Shown here: positions 7,640 to 16,623 of the stretch, piece after piece
Layout: each line of letters opens with the position of its first letter
How positions within the stretch are numbered: position 1 is the stretch's first letter
Source of the DNA: Acidimicrobiales bacterium
Lineage (GTDB): Bacteria > Actinomycetota > Acidimicrobiia > Acidimicrobiales > Poriferisodalaceae
Direction of reading: 5' to 3'
DNA length: 64,000 nt
NCBI GenBank assembly: GCA_014239555.1
Contig: JAAZYR010000005.1
Location: 124,001 to 188,000, forward strand
Notes under the pieces: model-generated
Seen by the model: only the letters and a program-made list of their open reading frames with translations
Told to the model about the DNA's origin: nothing
The model's database searches: none
Position numbers and translations under genes: made by a program

Positions 7640-9975
7640 CCGCACTTCGGGGCGTTAAGGTCCTCGACCTCACCGGCGACCCAGGACGCTTCGCTACCAA
7701 GCTATTGACCGAATTTGGTGCGGACGTAGTTCGGGTAAACCCTTTTGGCTCTCCTGGATATTCAATGAGCCAGGTCGAAGGCGGGGTACTCGATTGGTGG
7801 TTTGATGGGGGAAAGCAATGCCACCCTGTTGATCTAGATACAGTCGCAGGTCGCGACACATATCGCCTTTTGGCGTCCAGCGCTGATGTCATCGTTGAGA
7901 CCGAAACACCTGGGAGGCTGGCTGACCTTGGATTAGATCATTCGGACCTAGTTGCAGATAACCCTCATCTGGTGCAGGTCTCCATCACGCCTTTTGGGCG
8001 AACCGGTCCTCGCTCACATTGGGTGGGTTCCGACCTCACTGCCGCGGCGATGGGTGGATTCTTGTCAGTGGGTGGGGTGCCTGACAGACCACTCAACGTG
8101 TGGGGCCGTCAGACCCACAACTACGCGGGTTTTATGGGTGCATTGTGTGCTCTTTCGGGGTTGTGGGCTGTCCGACGCGACGGACACGGTCGTCACGTAG
8201 ACATTTCTATCCACGAAACGGTGAGCGGGTCCGTGGAGAACATCTTGATGCAGTGGCTGTTCGACGACATTCTTCCGCTCCCCAAGGTGGCTGAACGGCA
8301 AGGAGCACTTCATTGGCTTCGAGCGTATGACCTTGCCGAATGTCGGGATGGTCACATGATGATCACCCTTACGCCAACACCAGACAATGCCTTCAAGATG
8401 ATGCTTGACGACGGGTTTGAAGAAGGACGCAGATGGTTAGGTTACGAAGTAGAAGAATTGTTGCTGCGGATCGATGAGCCAATGGACACGATGAGGCGTT
8501 GGGTTCGTGAGCACGACGCCATGGACTTGTGGGAAGACGCTCAGCAACGTCACGTAGCGGTCGGCGCGGTCCACAATATTGAACAGGCATGTGCGAGTCC
8601 GCAGTTCGAACACCGAAAATTCTTTAACTCAGCTGGTGACTCAAAAGTAGTGATGCCTAGTCGCTTGGTTCGATTCTCAGAAACGCCGGCTAGTGCTCTT
8701 CGACCGCCAGCTTTCGAAGACACTCCCGTTGACGAAATCGTGAAGCGATGGTCGGCGATAGATCCTGCTACCAGTGTTCAAGCCTCACAAAGGTCTGCAG
8801 GTGACCTACCGCTCGACGGCATTCGCGTGCTCGACTTGACGTGGGTGTTGGCTGGTCCATTTGCTACCCGAATGCTGGCCGATCTGGGAGCGGATGTGAT
8901 CCGAGTCCAAAATGAGGAGCACAGCACTCTGGTGAACCGACCGGATTACCCGTATTACTTCATTTGGGGCCGAGGGAAACGCAGCGCCACCATCAATATG
9001 AAGCATTCTCAATCTTTAGCGGTAATCCGCAAACTGATCGAGAACTGTGACGTCTTGATTGAGAACTACAGTGCTGGGGTTCTAGACAGATGGGGTCTTG
9101 ATTGGGAAACCGTCAGTGAGTGGAACCCACGTTTGGTCTATGTGACCATGTCGGGCTGCGGGCACGACGGCCCGTGGAGCCACGTCATCTCTTACGCGCC
9201 AACAGTTCACGCGATTTGTGGCATAACGCACCTTACGAACTTTGCTGACCGCGGTGATGTGGGACCAGGGTTTTCTCTCAACGATCATCTTGCTGGCTTC
9301 GCTGCCGCTTCATCGACGATGGCTGCGTTGTTAGCTCGTGATGTGGTTGGTAGGGGTCAACACATCGACATGGCACAACTAGAGATCGGAACCTATTGCA
9401 TTGGCTCAGCGGCTCTCGATTGGCTATCAAATGGCACCGTGGCACAACCGCACGGCAATCAAGATGGCTTGCATGACCACGTACCCAACGAGGTCTATCC
9501 CTGCGCGGATGGCTTCGTTGCTGTAACCGCCACCAACGACGAGCAATGGTCACACCTCGCGGCTTTATTAGCGAACCCAGAGTTAATGGGTCTTGCGACT
9601 GAGGCCGAACGCAGAACGGAACGCGACAAAATCAACCGGATCTTCAGCCAATGGGTAGCTGATCGGGACACAAATTCTGTGGTTGAGCTTCTTCAATCCG
9701 TTGGCGTTCCTGTAGGAAAGGTGCAAGACGCAAACGATCTAATTAATGACGACCCGCAACTGGCCGCACGAGGTTTCTGGCGAGACGCGACACACGACGT
9801 GTTTGGTGATCGCACGATCGACACGTTTCCAGCTCTGTGGAATGGTCACCGCCTGCCCGCAAGCGTTTTGTCGCCTTCGTATTTAGGCGAACACAATTTT
9901 GAGGTCTGGACGCAACTCGCTGGTCTCGATTTCGAAGAGGTCGCCGAGGGGGTGGGGAACGGCCTTTTTAATTAA
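7636..9975 (+). CDS. Double-length class III (CaiB/BaiF) CoA-transferase
   Basis: A 779-residue protein made of two complete CaiB/BaiF CoA-transferase units, about 1-385 and 393-779, each opening with a GVKVLDLT- or GIRVLDLT-type strand. Both halves keep the catalytic Asp that forms the acyl anhydride: D189 in RHVDISIHE, and about residue 580 in QHIDMAQLE. Single-unit relatives form interlocked dimers, so this chain may fold as a built-in heterodimer. Fused forms of about this size are known in mycobacteria. The GTG start overlaps the stop of the preceding LLM gene. It probably moves CoA between carboxylic acids in the catabolic route encoded around it; donor and acceptor are unknown. Confidence 0.92.
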   Translation: MTALRGVKVLDLTGDPGRFATKLLTEFGADVVRVNPFGSPGYSMSQVEGGVLDWWFDGGKQCHPVDLDTVAGRDTYRLLASSADVIVETETPGRLADLGLDHSDLVADNPHLVQVSITPFGRTGPRSHWVGSDLTAAAMGGFLSVGGVPDRPLNVWGRQTHNYAGFMGALCALSGLWAVRRDGHGRHVDISIHETVSGSVENILMQWLFDDILPLPKVAERQGALHWLRAYDLAECRDGHMMITLTPTPDNAFKMMLDDGFEEGRRWLGYEVEELLLRIDEPMDTMRRWVREHDAMDLWEDAQQRHVAVGAVHNIEQACASPQFEHRKFFNSAGDSKVVMPSRLVRFSETPASALRPPAFEDTPVDEIVKRWSAIDPATSVQASQRSAGDLPLDGIRVLDLTWVLAGPFATRMLADLGADVIRVQNEEHSTLVNRPDYPYYFIWGRGKRSATINMKHSQSLAVIRKLIENCDVLIENYSAGVLDRWGLDWETVSEWNPRLVYVTMSGCGHDGPWSHVISYAPTVHAICGITHLTNFADRGDVGPGFSLNDHLAGFAAASSTMAALLARDVVGRGQHIDMAQLEIGTYCIGSAALDWLSNGTVAQPHGNQDGLHDHVPNEVYPCADGFVAVTATNDEQWSHLAALLANPELMGLATEAERRTERDKINRIFSQWVADRDTNSVVELLQSVGVPVGKVQDANDLINDDPQLAARGFWRDATHDVFGDRTIDTFPALWNGHRLPASVLSPSYLGEHNFEVWTQLAGLDFEEVAEGVGNGLFN

Positions 9976-9986
9976 GGTCAGCGTCC

Positions 9987-11159
9987 TTATTCTTCCAGAT
10001 CGACCCAACCAACCACTCGCTGAACGAGCACATCGACCAAGTCTGGTTGTCCGTCCTCCATCCCTGTGTCAAGCAGATCGTCACCAGCGACCATTCTGTG
10101 CGCAAGGACTGCCTTGGTGATGGTCACGTCATCAACGAGATCTTCATAGGAATAATCCTGCACCCCTTCACCAATTAAGACTTGGTGATACCTGCGCAGC
10201 AACATTTGTTCCTCATCTCGGTGGTGAGGTTCCAAAGCTGTGGTGATGAAATAGGCAACCTCCCAGCCAGCGCGTCCCCATCCCAAACCCTGCCAATCAA
10301 GAACGACAGTCTCACCGTCGGGACGAAACATAAGATTGTCTAGCCGGTAGTCGCCGTGACACAGAGTCCAAGGGCACTGCTCCATCTGGGAAGCAAGCAA
10401 CGGAAGCCGTTCTTGGACTTCATCCATCTTCGCAACCATTGCTTCACCGATTAACGAACCGAATCGATGAACAAAGGCATCACGGTTTCGGCGATAACTA
10501 GCCTGAAGGACCTTAGGGGTACGACCAACACCCCATATGATCGGATTTGCATCTCGCCGATCTTGATCCATCCAGTTATGTGCATGAAACCGAGCCAAAA
10601 GGTCAAGGCCAACCAATGCATCGTTGATCGACCCACCCGCGACTTGGCTCGGAGGCCGAGCGTCCGCGATGTCCTCCATGACCAACAGATATCTACGGGG
10701 ACTCTTTGCGCCTAGCGACAACAACCGGTCGAGAACCCAACTCACACCGCCAATGGGAAGTTTTTCGAAGAGGAAAACGAAGAGTGTTTCGAGCCACGGG
10801 ACGGGGTTGGGGTCAAGCTCGGCGTGAATGAACTCAGGCATCAGAATTCCGAGTTCGCCTCTCATTTCGCTGTAAACCCAGATCTCTCTTTCGTAGACGG
10901 CGAGGCCCTCACCTAAAGAGCGGTTCTTCGCGACTTTGGAAGGAAGTTTCGCTATGACCGATCGTGGGGCCGCATCGCCTCCTTCCCACGTCAATTTACA
11001 ACGATGGAGTTCCCCCATGAATCCGACGCCTTCACCGATCACCTCTGTCTCGACTTCAATGACCACTCCGCCATATTTGGCTCCAACCGCCGAAGTGAAC
11101 CACTCCGCGTTCAGTTCAGCCGCGGTCTGTGGGATGTGTCGGGTTTCGCGTCGCGCCAT
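9987..11159 (-). CDS. Aminoglycoside-phosphotransferase-fold small-molecule kinase
   Basis: A 390-residue APH/choline-kinase-like protein. The catalytic loop is CHGDYRLDNLMF and the metal-binding segment is VVLDWQGLGWG, both intact. An N-terminal glycine-rich GEGVGFMGEL loop lies near residues 43-52. The family phosphorylates small alcohols or amino sugars; actinobacterial members beside acyl-CoA genes mostly have no known substrate. It lies 24 bases after the CinA-like gene on the same strand. It converges with the CoA-transferase, with 11 bases between the stops, leaving no room for a usual terminator. Confidence 0.87.
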   Translation of the reverse strand: MARRETRHIPQTAAELNAEWFTSAVGAKYGGVVIEVETEVIGEGVGFMGELHRCKLTWEGGDAAPRSVIAKLPSKVAKNRSLGEGLAVYEREIWVYSEMRGELGILMPEFIHAELDPNPVPWLETLFVFLFEKLPIGGVSWVLDRLLSLGAKSPRRYLLVMEDIADARPPSQVAGGSINDALVGLDLLARFHAHNWMDQDRRDANPIIWGVGRTPKVLQASYRRNRDAFVHRFGSLIGEAMVAKMDEVQERLPLLASQMEQCPWTLCHGDYRLDNLMFRPDGETVVLDWQGLGWGRAGWEVAYFITTALEPHHRDEEQMLLRRYHQVLIGEGVQDYSYEDLVDDVTITKAVLAHRMVAGDDLLDTGMEDGQPDLVDVLVQRVVGWVDLEE

Positions 11160-11183
11160 GCAGAGATTCTGGCCCAGAGTTAG

Positions 11184-11693
11184 CTACTCAGCGACCTTTG
11201 CTGCAGTCGCGATAGCTCGAAGTACGGCGTCGGACACGATCCGGTCTTCAGCGGCCCGATCATTCATGCCCTTTTCCAGCGCCACATGAGACGACACAAC
11301 CCCTTGGAGGGCCGCCACTGCGATAAAAGCGCGATTATCACCGCTTCGTTGACGATCTGTGACCAACGCAGCCGTACACGCAACTCCAGCTATTTGTATG
11401 TCCGCGCCCGCTAGCTGCTTCGCACGCTCAAGGCATGCTGTCGCCATCGCTTCCGCAGTATCGCTGGCCACCGTTTGTGAAGGGAGATACCCAATGAGAT
11501 CGGATAACGCCGTCCCCGCATACGGAACGCTGGCCTCCAGGACGGTTCGCGATGCTCCTGGAACGGAGAGTAGGTCCGATATCGAAGCAACTCCCCCACC
11601 TGTAACAGCCAGCACGATCATCAACGGGGCGTCATGAATGAGGCCTACAAGAGTCAAACGATCTGTAGCCACCATCGGAGCTAATGAAGACAC
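11184..11693 (-). CDS. Stand-alone CinA C-terminal-like protein
   Basis: A 169-residue protein resembling the CinA C-terminal domain (PncC, NMN deamidase fold). The sign is the block AVTGGGVASISDLLSVPGASRTVLEA, matching the TGG...PGSS pattern of the family but with an extra Gly, followed by VPYAGTALSDLIG, as in a eukaryote-like branch of CinA-related proteins. The competence N-terminal domain is absent. Its GTG start directly follows the TAG of the aminotransferase; an ATG six codons in is an alternative. Activity on NMN is uncertain, since the usual ESCTGG motif is changed. Confidence 0.75.
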   Translation of the reverse strand: MSSLAPMVATDRLTLVGLIHDAPLMIVLAVTGGGVASISDLLSVPGASRTVLEASVPYAGTALSDLIGYLPSQTVASDTAEAMATACLERAKQLAGADIQIAGVACTAALVTDRQRSGDNRAFIAVAALQGVVSSHVALEKGMNDRAAEDRIVSDAVLRAIATAAKVAE

Positions 11694-12875
11694 CTACGAA
11701 GACACCTCGCTCAACATCGTGGTCGCGACCTCTAACCCGCCGGTGCCGATCGGCACTCGACATGCCCGAAGTGAAGCTTCCACCGCTCCCAACGCCCCGA
11801 GCAACATCGGAACGTTGAGATCTCCAAGATGTCCGATGCGAAAGGCAGACCCCGCTAGTGGGCCAATTCCAGATCCCATGCTCAAATTAAACCGTTGTCG
11901 CGCCACCGCTACGACTTTGTCAGCATCATAATTCTCAGCAAGTCGCACACATGTCACACTGTCAGAACGCTCTTTTGCTTTGGTGGCATTGAACTTGAGG
12001 GCTCCGGCTTCGCTCCAAACTTCAACGGCGGCTCGCACTGCGTCGGCTAGTCGGCGATGTCGGTTAGTGACTGCGTCAATCCCGCCTTCTTCTGCGATCA
12101 TGCATAGAGCTTCGTCAAGTCCGAAAAGGTGATGTATGGGTGGGGTACCACAAAACATGCGATACCCCTCAGCCTCTAGTCGGCGTCTCCAATCCCAATA
12201 AAATCTGCCTCTTTTATTTGCATACGCGGCCGCAACAGCTCGATCGCTGATCCCGGTGAATGCGAGCCCGATCGGCATCATCAAACCCTTTTGGCTGACC
12301 GCGAGACAAGCATCTACTCCTAGTGCGTCAACCTCAAGAGGTGTGCAACCAAAGGACGCGATCGAGTCGACAACTAGCAACGCTGGGTGCTCTAGGTCAT
12401 CGAGAACTGTTCGTATTGCCGCAAGGTCGGAAGTTACCCCAGTTGAGGTTTCTGTGTGGGCTACTAAAACCCCTTCTACCCGCCGACCTGCATCGGTCGC
12501 GAGCACGTCACGAAGCGCATCGGAGTCAACCCCTTGTTGCCATCCGGTCTCAAACCAAGAGACGTCTAAACCATGGGCTTCGCACATCTCGCCCCATCGG
12601 TGACTGAAATGGCCGCTGTCGCAAAGGAGTACCCGTGCTCCGGTGTCGAACAGATTAGTGACGGTTGCTTCCCAAGCTCCGTGGCCTGTACTGGTGTACC
12701 CGATTAGAGGCCCAGAGTTCCTCATATGGTTGTTTAGTCTCATGAGACAAGAATCAAGCAATACCGAAAACTCGGTGGTGCCGAAATCGATGGCTGGTCT
12801 GGCCATTGCGCGAAGGACCCGGTCAGGAATGTTGGTAGGTCCTGGATTCTGGATGAAAGTCCGACCGCTCACCAT
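11694..12875 (-). CDS. Class V aminotransferase (serine-glyoxylate/pyridoxamine-pyruvate type)
   Basis: A 393-residue PLP enzyme of the alanine-glyoxylate/serine-glyoxylate aminotransferase group. It opens with the family's FIQNPGPTNIP, has GHGAWEA for phosphate binding, VVDSIASFG with the ring-binding Asp, and the Schiff-base Lys in AVSQKGLM. Such enzymes move an amino group between a small amino acid and glyoxylate or pyruvate. Glycerate kinase at 46292-47284 could continue a serine pathway, but it is far away. The next gene, CinA-like, starts at the base after its stop, so the two are probably coupled. Confidence 0.9.
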   Translation of the reverse strand: MVSGRTFIQNPGPTNIPDRVLRAMARPAIDFGTTEFSVLLDSCLMRLNNHMRNSGPLIGYTSTGHGAWEATVTNLFDTGARVLLCDSGHFSHRWGEMCEAHGLDVSWFETGWQQGVDSDALRDVLATDAGRRVEGVLVAHTETSTGVTSDLAAIRTVLDDLEHPALLVVDSIASFGCTPLEVDALGVDACLAVSQKGLMMPIGLAFTGISDRAVAAAYANKRGRFYWDWRRRLEAEGYRMFCGTPPIHHLFGLDEALCMIAEEGGIDAVTNRHRRLADAVRAAVEVWSEAGALKFNATKAKERSDSVTCVRLAENYDADKVVAVARQRFNLSMGSGIGPLAGSAFRIGHLGDLNVPMLLGALGAVEASLRACRVPIGTGGLEVATTMLSEVSS

Positions 12876-12995
12876 TTCGAAGGTATCCCTATTTATCGCC
12901 CCAGGGGTGGCGCGCCTCCACCCATTACATAGAGCTGTAAGGCGTCCCTGCCGAATTTCGAACTCAGCGATGCACTAGGTGCGGTTTGTACTTCT

Positions 12996-13826
12996 TTATC
13001 GTCCCTGGAAGTCAGGTTCGCGTTTATCGACAAAGGCCTGCGCAGCTTCTTTGTGGTCGCGCGTTTGTCCGCAATGTATGTGGTGTGCGGCTTCCATATC
13101 TAGGCATTCTCCCATTTCACCGTGAACTGCTCTGTTCAGGTTCTCCTTCATATAGCGGTACGCGACGGTGGGTCCCTGCGCTAAACGTCGGCCGATCGCC
13201 ATCACTTCGTCTTGCAGCGAATCTTCAGAAAAGACTCCATTCACGAGACCGAGTCGTTCTGCTTCTCCCATGTCAACTTTCTCCGACAAGAAATACAATT
13301 CGCGAGCTTTTGCTGAACCGATTAGTCGGCTCATGAAATAAGTGCCTCCGTAATCTCCGCTAAAGCCCACGCGCGCGAATGCTGTAGTGAGGATGGCGTT
13401 GGGCGATGCATACCGAAGGTCGCATGACAACGCGATCGACAGACCCGCTCCGGCGGCCGGGCCGGGTAGCGCCGCGATCGTCGGCTTTGGTAACTCATAG
13501 AGTTTGCCAGCCGTATCTCGTTGGTTGCGGCGCTGTAAATGGACACGAGCGTCGTACTGCACGGCACTGTCCCCGCCCTCGCCTCCAGCTTCTGCCATTC
13601 CTTTGACGTCTCCGCCGGCACAAAAGGCTCCTCCTGCGCCAGTAATGACAACCGCTCCTACATCAGTTGCCACCTCAGCATCACCAAGCGAAGCGACGAG
13701 TCCTTGCAACATGCCATCAGACATGGCATTGCGTCGTTCAGGACGATTGAGAGTAATTCTCATTACTCCATCAATCACTTCGGTATTGATGTCGTCGGTC
13801 CCGGTATCGAAAATACGATCAGACAT
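12996..13826 (-). CDS. Enoyl-CoA hydratase/isomerase (crotonase family)
   Basis: A 276-residue crotonase. The oxyanion-hole strand is GGAFCAGGDVKGM and the second is LPGPAAGAGLSIALSCDLRYAS. In enoyl-CoA hydratases two Glu residues do the chemistry; here the position after the second hole reads ARVGFSGDYGGTYFMSRLIG, so one of the usual glutamates is replaced by Asp or Gly. The reaction may therefore be isomerisation or another crotonase type rather than simple hydration (inference). It is flanked on the same strand by the aminotransferase 120 bases downstream and the HtrA gene 101 bases upstream. Confidence 0.9.
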   Translation of the reverse strand: MSDRIFDTGTDDINTEVIDGVMRITLNRPERRNAMSDGMLQGLVASLGDAEVATDVGAVVITGAGGAFCAGGDVKGMAEAGGEGGDSAVQYDARVHLQRRNQRDTAGKLYELPKPTIAALPGPAAGAGLSIALSCDLRYASPNAILTTAFARVGFSGDYGGTYFMSRLIGSAKARELYFLSEKVDMGEAERLGLVNGVFSEDSLQDEVMAIGRRLAQGPTVAYRYMKENLNRAVHGEMGECLDMEAAHHIHCGQTRDHKEAAQAFVDKREPDFQGR

Positions 13827-13927
13827 ATTGTCTCCAGCTAGTCACATAGACGTCGTTCAACGGGAGAAGTATCGCGAACAATGAGGAGGCGCGCCGAACG
13901 GTTGCCCATTTCTCGTGTGCAGTAGCG

Positions 13928-15190
13928 TCAGCCGCCAGCACCTTCGGTGAAGCCCAATTCAACTCGGACGTTGCGAATTGAGCCGTCGTTACTTACGACA
14001 ACGACTTTGACGGTCCGCCCAATCTCGCTTTCCTTTACTGCGTCAACAAGATCGTCGACTGTCTCGATTTCGACGCCGTCAAACTTCGTGACGACTTCGC
14101 CGACCCTTAATCCTGCAGCGTTCGCTGCTCCGTCCTCGACGAGAGCGACGATGACCACACCAGTTTCGACACCTTCATAGATGTCGTACTGACGCCGAGA
14201 GGTCTCGTCGAGCATTTCAACACCGATGATGTTGACGCCTAATAGAGGGCGCTTGGGTACTTCACCCGTCTGCAAGGTCTCAATGACTGGTCGCGCATGG
14301 TCAATCGAGATGGCAAATCCGATACCTTCCGCGTTGCCGGCAATGGCGGTGTTAACTCCAATGACCTCGCCGTTCGCGTTGACTAACGGACCGCCCGAAT
14401 TACCTGGGTTAATCGCTGCGTCGGTCTGAATAAGACGAGTGAGCCTATTTCCTGCAAGCTGAAGTTGCCGATCAAGCGCTGAGACGATGCCCGTGGTGAC
14501 AGTTGGGGTGTCCCCCAACCCGAGCGCGTTGCCAATAGCAAGAACTTCATCTCCTACTTCCACTTCAGCGGAATTGCCAAGTCTCGCCGACGGAAGATTG
14601 TCGCCCTGGATCTTTAGAACCGCTAAATCCCTCGTCGGGTCTTTTTGGACAAGCTCAGCGGGTTTGACAGTCCCATCGGACAACATCACTTTGATCGTGA
14701 CAGCATTTTCGACCACGTGGGCGTTGGTCACGACTTGCCCATCGGGACTAATGATGAACCCAGTCCCCTGACCTCCACCCCCAAAGACTGCATCCTCAGT
14801 TTGAATTTCAATTTGTACAACCGACGGAGCGACTGCCGCCAAAACAGCTTTTACGTCGAGACGCCCAGCGTCAGTCATTTGCACGCGAGGGGTGAGGACC
14901 TCGTCAGAGTCCGTAACAGTTTCGACGTCCAACGCCACCGTGGTGGCAGTAGCGCGTTCAGCAACGACGGCACCTGCGGCTAAGGCAACTTCTTGGGTGT
15001 CATCAATTTTTTCGGTGACATAAATACGTTGGGCGTCGCCAAGGCTCACCACAATTAGACCGGCAACTAACGCGCCGACGACTGCGCCAACAACGGCGCC
15101 GCCAAGAAAACGGCCAGTTTTCGAACTGGTTTCATCACTCACGTTATTGAGGCTATCTGGGCTCCCACGCTCGTCCCTAGCACCTCCCAA
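13928..15190 (-). CDS. HtrA/DegP-type membrane-anchored serine protease with PDZ domain
   Basis: A trypsin-like quality-control protease anchored outside the membrane. One hydrophobic span lies at about 29-50 after a short inside tail. The triad is H158 (TNAHVV), D188 (TRDLAVLK) and S265 (NPGNSGGPL). One PDZ domain follows at about 310-410, starting at RPLLGVNI. Length with one PDZ is usual for actinobacterial HtrA/PepD. The start is uncertain: TTG at 15190 gives 420 residues, while GTG at 15142 gives 404; neither has an ideal site. Only 13 bases separate the TTG from the divergent VOC gene, which slightly favours the later start. Confidence 0.92.
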   Translation of the reverse strand: MGGARDERGSPDSLNNVSDETSSKTGRFLGGAVVGAVVGALVAGLIVVSLGDAQRIYVTEKIDDTQEVALAAGAVVAERATATTVALDVETVTDSDEVLTPRVQMTDAGRLDVKAVLAAVAPSVVQIEIQTEDAVFGGGGQGTGFIISPDGQVVTNAHVVENAVTIKVMLSDGTVKPAELVQKDPTRDLAVLKIQGDNLPSARLGNSAEVEVGDEVLAIGNALGLGDTPTVTTGIVSALDRQLQLAGNRLTRLIQTDAAINPGNSGGPLVNANGEVIGVNTAIAGNAEGIGFAISIDHARPVIETLQTGEVPKRPLLGVNIIGVEMLDETSRRQYDIYEGVETGVVIVALVEDGAANAAGLRVGEVVTKFDGVEIETVDDLVDAVKESEIGRTVKVVVVSNDGSIRNVRVELGFTEGAGG

Positions 15191-15203
15191 CTAGGGTGCC
15201 CCG

Positions 15204-15545
15204 ATGACCGCGACCAGTGTTTCTTCCGTCATTCCCGTAACCAACATGGCGGCTGCTGTTGAGCGCTGGGAACAACTTTTAGGTCTCCCTCCAACGTTTG
15301 TGGATGGAGATCGATGGGCGCAGTTCGATGTAGGGGGGACGAGGGTTTCTTTGGCGGGCACCGACCGGACCACCGAAATTGCCGGGTTGATGGTCAAGAC
15401 CGAACATTTAGAAACGGTTCGCGAATTACTCAAGGAATCGGGATTAATCGTGAGCGAACTCGTTGACGGGAGTCACGAAAGACGATTTACCGTTGATGGG
15501 CTTGAAGTTCCGGTGACCATTTATTCCAGTCACCAGTCGACTTAG
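15204..15545 (+). CDS. VOC-superfamily (glyoxalase-like) small protein
   Basis: A 113-residue single-module vicinal-oxygen-chelate protein. It begins with the typical SSVIPVTNMAAAVERWEQLLG and closes with GLEVPVTIYS. The usual metal ligands (His near the N-terminus, Glu near the C-terminus) are not clear, so metal binding is doubtful. Function is unknown; relatives include glyoxalases, dioxygenases and antibiotic-binding proteins. It is divergent from htrA and converges with the kinase gene at 15553, leaving seven bases between stops. Confidence 0.7.
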   Translation: MTATSVSSVIPVTNMAAAVERWEQLLGLPPTFVDGDRWAQFDVGGTRVSLAGTDRTTEIAGLMVKTEHLETVRELLKESGLIVSELVDGSHERRFTVDGLEVPVTIYSSHQST

Positions 15546-15552
15546 TTCTCCG

Positions 15553-16578
15553 CTAATACTCGACTACTTCTAGCGCGGTAGCTGCGAGCGTCTCTACTTG
15601 TTCTTTAAAAACGTTGGTATCAACGTCGTCCTGATCTCCCATTGCTCCATTCAGGTAGCGGTTCAAAACGCCTTCTACGATTGCAGCTAACCGCCAATAG
15701 GAAAAAGCCCGGTAATAGGCGACGCCGGATACATCCCTACCCGAAGCGTTTTGATACCACTCCAACAAATCGTCTCGGGAGGCAAACCCCCCAGCCAGGG
15801 TGGGGGCGCTAGAACCCGCTGGAGCCTCATCAGGGTCGACCCAGTTATTTAACAGATAACCGACGTCAGCTAGGGGGTCTCCTAAGGTGCATAACTCCCA
15901 ATCGAGAACGGCCAGAATTCTGGTGGAATCGGTCAACATATTTCCGAGCCGGTAGTCGCCGTGCACGATCGTGGACCCAACCTGGTTAGGTTTTTTCCGT
16001 TCGAGAAGACCGTGGACATGCTCCATGGTTGCCAGTTCTCGCGTTTTGGATTGCTCCCACTGGCGACTCCACCTTCGGAGTTGCCGCCCTAAATAATCTT
16101 CTCGCTTCGCTAAGTCACCTAATCCAATATTGTCGGGTTCAACCGAATGCAGTTCGGCAAGGACTTCGGCTACTTGCCGGCTCAATGTCATGCGATCCGG
16201 CAGGGGAACAAGTTGGGCTTCGATATCACTGTGTAAAACTTCGCCGGCGACGTACTCCATAACGTAAAAAGGTGCTTCGTTGATTTCTACGTCTTCGCAA
16301 ACTCCCAGAGTTAGCGGCACTGGTACATCCGTTGTACCTACCGCTGTAATAATCCGGTGTTCTCTCGCCATGTCGTGGGCTGTTGCCAAGACATGCCCTA
16401 AGGGCGGTCGGCGCAGCACGAATGCGTTTCCTACCTGGTCAACCACTTTGTAGGTGAGGTTTGAATGGCCCCCAGCAATCAGCTCAAATGTGAACGGAGG
16501 AGTCGAACTCGGCACGTGAACGGAAAACCAAGAAGTGACTTTGGTGTGATCAATTCCTTCAACGACAGCACCATTCAT
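15553..16578 (-). CDS. APH-fold phosphotransferase of the acyl-CoA-dehydrogenase-associated type
   Basis: A 341-residue kinase-fold protein resembling the N-terminal part of ACAD10/11. Motifs: GGHSNLTYKV nucleotide loop, FVLRRPP with the ATP-binding position, catalytic VHGDYRLGNML, and metal-binding AVLDWELCTLGDPLADVGYL. In eukaryotic ACAD10/11 the equivalent domain phosphorylates 4-hydroxyacyl-CoAs before elimination, so a similar role in 4-hydroxy acid breakdown is a fair inference. It follows 3-hydroxybutyryl-CoA dehydrogenase by 45 bases on the same strand. It is clearly different from the other APH-fold gene at 9987-11159. Confidence 0.9.
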   Translation of the reverse strand: MNGAVVEGIDHTKVTSWFSVHVPSSTPPFTFELIAGGHSNLTYKVVDQVGNAFVLRRPPLGHVLATAHDMAREHRIITAVGTTDVPVPLTLGVCEDVEINEAPFYVMEYVAGEVLHSDIEAQLVPLPDRMTLSRQVAEVLAELHSVEPDNIGLGDLAKREDYLGRQLRRWSRQWEQSKTRELATMEHVHGLLERKKPNQVGSTIVHGDYRLGNMLTDSTRILAVLDWELCTLGDPLADVGYLLNNWVDPDEAPAGSSAPTLAGGFASRDDLLEWYQNASGRDVSGVAYYRAFSYWRLAAIVEGVLNRYLNGAMGDQDDVDTNVFKEQVETLAATALEVVEY

Positions 16579-16623
16579 GAATTTCTCTCCTTTACGGATC
16601 GAGGAGAGCGTACATCTAGGGAG

